This document shows, one piece after another, positions 12,049-14,466 of a stretch of 14,466 nt of DNA. Source of the DNA: CAZAGT01 sp964484515 (GTDB lineage: Bacteria > Desulfobacterota > DSM-4660 > Desulfatiglandales > HGW-15); the NCBI GenBank assembly GCA_964484515.1, contig CAZAGT010000103.1:1-14466 (forward strand), in the 5' to 3' direction. Both the position numbers and the translations under genes were made by a program. Numbering within the stretch: position 1 is the first letter of the stretch; each line of letters begins with the position of its first letter. Under the pieces are notes generated by a model. The model searched no databases and was not told where the DNA came from. It saw only the letters and a program-made list of their open reading frames with translations.

Positions 12049-13662
12049 TTAATTGTTTTTGCTTCTCACGCTCCAGTGGTTTTCAGTCACGGAGGTCTCT
12101 TTAAGCACGAGCCATTGATGTTTGTATGGAACAAAGTTCACTTCCTTGTTCACAGCGTAAAGCGACAATGGGGTGTAAACGAAGAGGCGGTAGCCGTTTT
12201 CGTGCCAATGCTTCACCATCTGGCGGACCTTCTCCTCTTGGGCATTTGTGTCCATTGTTTTGACCATTTCTTTCCACATTGCCTCATAGGTAGGATCATA
12301 CTCGATCCATCTCCAGTAGCTCTGATCAGTCTCCCAAACTAAGAGCGATACGGCCGAGTGGCCTTTCGAGGCAGAAGGGCGAAGAAGGAGTATATCCCAA
12401 TCAGAATCTTCAGGTGTACTTTCCATTAATGGTAAATATGACTCACTGATGGCTTCCTGCCATGTGAGCACATCAAGAGTTACAGTTAGTCCGACTCGCT
12501 CCATCATCTTGGCTATAAGTTGTGCTTCAAGCTTCAGACCCTCTATTGTAAGGAGTTTGAGCTCAAAACCTTGTGGATAGCCTGCTTGTTCCAGTAATTT
12601 CCTCGCTTTTTTCGTATCATATGTATAAGGGATCAAATTTGAATTGTAGCCGAATGCATCGGGCGGCAAGGGAAACCCTTCCAGATTGTACGCATTTCCT
12701 TTGGCAGCATATTCAAAGAGTTCCTTACGGTTGATGGCATAGTTAACAGCCTTTCTTAATCTAATGTCCTTCCATTTGCTCCCGGCCTTGCGTTGGTTGA
12801 TTAAACCCCAAAAAGAAGCAACATCTTTGCTCTTGACGACAGCAGCATAGCGACTCTCCGCGATTCTCAGCGTATCAATCGCTCTTATGCGGTTTAGGAT
12901 GTCTACAGATCCTTCAGTCTCACAGCAGAGCCTGGTCGCCTCCTTGCGGTCTGCTATGAGTGTGTTATCAAATATCACCCGTTTGACCTTCGGAAATCTG
13001 CGATCCCAGTAGTTCTCGTTAGCTTCTAATACCACCTGCTCAGTCTCTCTGCCAAATGGTACGCATCCTTTAACGAGTTTGAACGGCCCAGTTCCCCACG
13101 GTCCGCTTTTAGGAAGGTATGTCCAGTTCATTTCATCGAACCCGACTTTTTTGAAAAAGGCTGGAGCGAACTGCTGGAACGTCACGAATTTTGTGAAAAC
13201 GACACCATCTGGCTCAGGAAGAATAAACCGAACAGTGTATTTATCTATTATTTGGAAAACCGTATCTTTAGGAAAGTTGAGGAATCCATGATTTGTGGGG
13301 GATTCCAATACGTTATACGCTTCCCAATTGGCTCTCACCGCCTCAGCATTAAATTCCTCCCCATTGTGAAAAGTTACCCCCTGCCTCAGCTCAAATTCAA
13401 TCGTCTTTTCATTAATCCATCTCCAGTCTTCGGCTAGACCCGGGACGAAATTGTTTTCTCTGTCGAGAATAACTAAACCCTCGCCATAATTTTTCATAAT
13501 TGAGTCTGACGGTATAAAGAAATCTACGAGCTTGATGGTCCCTCGAGGTTTCGTTCGTATGGCCCAATCTTGGGTGAAGCCAGGCAATGGCAACAGAATG
13601 AAATAGAAACATAACTGGATTGTCACCGCGATAGATAGGCAGAAGATACGAGTCCGGTGCAT
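12049..13662 (-). CDS. ABC-type family-5 solute-binding protein, copy 2
   Basis: A 537-residue paralogue of copy 1, closely similar along its whole length. The frame is open upstream to 13824, but the ATG at 13662 is the better start. GGAGGT precedes it, a signal peptide begins there (hydrophobic core about residues 8-27, mature protein from about QDWAIRTKPRG), and the longer reading would run into copy 3. It diverges most from the other two in a loop that reads RPSASKGHSAV where they have RPPDWSGHTAV. In this family such loops often line the ligand pocket, so the ligand may differ. It lacks a lipobox. It may be co-transcribed with copy 3, whose stop is 135 bp upstream. Confidence 0.9.
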   Translation of the reverse strand: MHRTRIFCLSIAVTIQLCFYFILLPLPGFTQDWAIRTKPRGTIKLVDFFIPSDSIMKNYGEGLVILDRENNFVPGLAEDWRWINEKTIEFELRQGVTFHNGEEFNAEAVRANWEAYNVLESPTNHGFLNFPKDTVFQIIDKYTVRFILPEPDGVVFTKFVTFQQFAPAFFKKVGFDEMNWTYLPKSGPWGTGPFKLVKGCVPFGRETEQVVLEANENYWDRRFPKVKRVIFDNTLIADRKEATRLCCETEGSVDILNRIRAIDTLRIAESRYAAVVKSKDVASFWGLINQRKAGSKWKDIRLRKAVNYAINRKELFEYAAKGNAYNLEGFPLPPDAFGYNSNLIPYTYDTKKARKLLEQAGYPQGFELKLLTIEGLKLEAQLIAKMMERVGLTVTLDVLTWQEAISESYLPLMESTPEDSDWDILLLRPSASKGHSAVSLLVWETDQSYWRWIEYDPTYEAMWKEMVKTMDTNAQEEKVRQMVKHWHENGYRLFVYTPLSLYAVNKEVNFVPYKHQWLVLKETSVTENHWSVRSKNN

Positions 13663-13796
13663 TTTTTTGACCTCCGCTAGCCGAGAAGTGCTTTTGAAGT
13701 TTACATGGGATATTTTGTACTTTCCGGCGATCAAAGCCGTTTTCCTGTAGTATATATATTCTTCAGGTTTGGCGGCACACCAGGTCGGGTCTCCAT
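13663..13796. other. Spacer between solute-binding copies 2 and 3
   Basis: This 134-bp gap holds the ribosome site of copy 2 and the tail of copy 3. Its string TTACATGGGATATTTTGTAC is an altered copy of CTACAGGGGATATTGTGCAC left of copy 1 (near 9998-10017), and the similarity continues into GCGATC/GTCGATC. This shows that the repeat unit includes DNA beyond the gene end. Confidence 0.55.
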
Positions 13797-14466
13797 CTAA
13801 TTGTTTTTTGCGCGAAGGCTCCAATGATTTTCGGTCACGGAGGTTTCTTTAAGCTGGAGCCATTCATATCTGTATGGAACGAAGTTTACTTCCTTGTTTA
13901 CAGCGTAGAGCTCCAATGGAGTGTAAACGAACAGGCGGTAAACGTTTTCGTGCCAATGCTTCACCATCTGGCGGATCTTCTCCTCTTGGGCATTGATGTC
14001 CACTGTTTTGGCCATTTCTTTCCACATTGCCTCATAGGTAGGATCATACTCGATCCATCTCCAGTAGCTTGCATCAGTCTCCCAAACTAAAAGGGATACG
14101 GCCGTGTGGCCGGACCAGTCCGGGGGGCGACAAAGGAATATATCCCAATCAGAATCTTCAGGTTTCCTGTCCATTAATGGTAAATATGACTTACTGATGA
14201 ATTCTGCGTATGGAACCACATCAAGAGTTACCGTAAATCCGATACGTTCCATCATTTTGGCTATGATTTGTCCCTCAAGCCCCAGCCCCTCATATGTAAA
14301 GAGGTTGACCTCAAAACCTTGTGGATAGCCTGCTTGTTCCAGTAGCTTCCTCGCTTTTTTCGTATCATATGTATAAGGGATCAAATTTGAATTGAAGCCG
14401 AATGCCCCGGGAGGTAAGGGAAACCCTTCCAGATTATACGCATTTCCTTTGGCAGCGTATTTAAAG
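13797..14466 (-). CDS. ABC-type family-5 solute-binding protein, copy 3 (partial)
   Basis: The C-terminal 222 residues of a third paralogue. The frame stays open to the window edge, so the signal peptide and N-terminal lobe lie outside. The visible part includes KGNAYNLEGFPLPPGAFG and the same C-terminal lobe as the other two, ending in ENHWSLRAKNN. It is a mosaic: bases 13958-14188 are identical to copy 1 (10243-10473), whereas 14349-14394 are identical to copy 2 (12601-12646) where copy 1 differs at four positions. The first visible residues read FKYAAKG where the other copies have FEYAAKG. The gene itself appears normal. Confidence 0.88.
   Translation of the reverse strand, partial: FKYAAKGNAYNLEGFPLPPGAFGFNSNLIPYTYDTKKARKLLEQAGYPQGFEVNLFTYEGLGLEGQIIAKMMERIGFTVTLDVVPYAEFISKSYLPLMDRKPEDSDWDIFLCRPPDWSGHTAVSLLVWETDASYWRWIEYDPTYEAMWKEMAKTVDINAQEEKIRQMVKHWHENVYRLFVYTPLELYAVNKEVNFVPYRYEWLQLKETSVTENHWSLRAKNN

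Noticed and set aside
13663..13824. Longer N-terminus for solute-binding copy 2, starting at 13824
   Set aside because: It would put 54 non-signal residues before a good signal peptide and overlap copy 3. The ATG at 13662 has GGAGGT before it.
1..14466. A complete defence, toxin-antitoxin or retron system
   Set aside because: No toxin, reverse transcriptase, methylase/restriction pair or defence ATPase was recognised. The nuclease is explained by its pairing with RecT.

Overview
The window looks like chromosomal DNA of an uncultured, moderate-GC Gram-negative bacterium carrying a broken temperate-phage (or phage-like integrative) element. Three things make Desulfobacterota (the former Deltaproteobacteria) a reasonable guess: the style of the secreted fibronectin/calcium-loop protein, the tandem family-5 solute-binding proteins, and a dispersed CCGGCGAAAGCCGG-type inverted repeat. 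There is no rRNA or other marker gene, so the taxonomy is inference.

Layout. (1) 1-2721 is host-like: one large exported protein (146-2341, +) with fibronectin III domains and four acidic calcium-type loops, then a 380-bp spacer. (2) 2722-2766 is the 3' half of a tRNA-Pro(GGG) on the minus strand, from anticodon loop to CCA, with no 5' half. It marks one end of an integrated element. (3) 2836-5038 is the integration and lysogeny-control module. It holds arm-type repeats beside a complete tyrosine integrase, an excisionase-like HTH protein overlapping the integrase, and two small regulators, all leftward, plus a CI-like repressor rightward. (4) 5039-5739 is a 700-bp regulatory stretch with a strong promoter, hairpins and an 82-bp inverted repeat. 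(5) 5740-9912 is one compact rightward early operon: small membrane protein, unknown protein, RecB-type PD-(D/E)XK exonuclease, a DUF4313-like protein, a coiled-coil recombination-associated phage protein, a CxxC protein, and a RecT annealing protein with a long C-terminal extension. A following ORF breaks off after 18 codons. (6) 9980-14466 is host-like again: three leftward tandem copies of a periplasmic ABC-type solute-binding protein, the last cut by the window edge.

How it works together. The nuclease and RecT form a Red/RecET-like two-component recombinase: one resects a DNA end, the other anneals the strand. The repressor/regulator pair with shared promoter boxes would hold the lysogenic/lytic decision, and the integrase with its excisionase-like partner would move the element at the tRNA. 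No replication, packaging, head, tail or lysis genes are present, and no second att site is visible before host-like transporter DNA resumes, so the element is probably a deletion remnant. I did not find a clearly new defence or effector system. The strongest signals for a second look are the promoter/operator layout of the switch, the extended RecT, and a 231-bp identical tract between two of the solute-binding paralogues.
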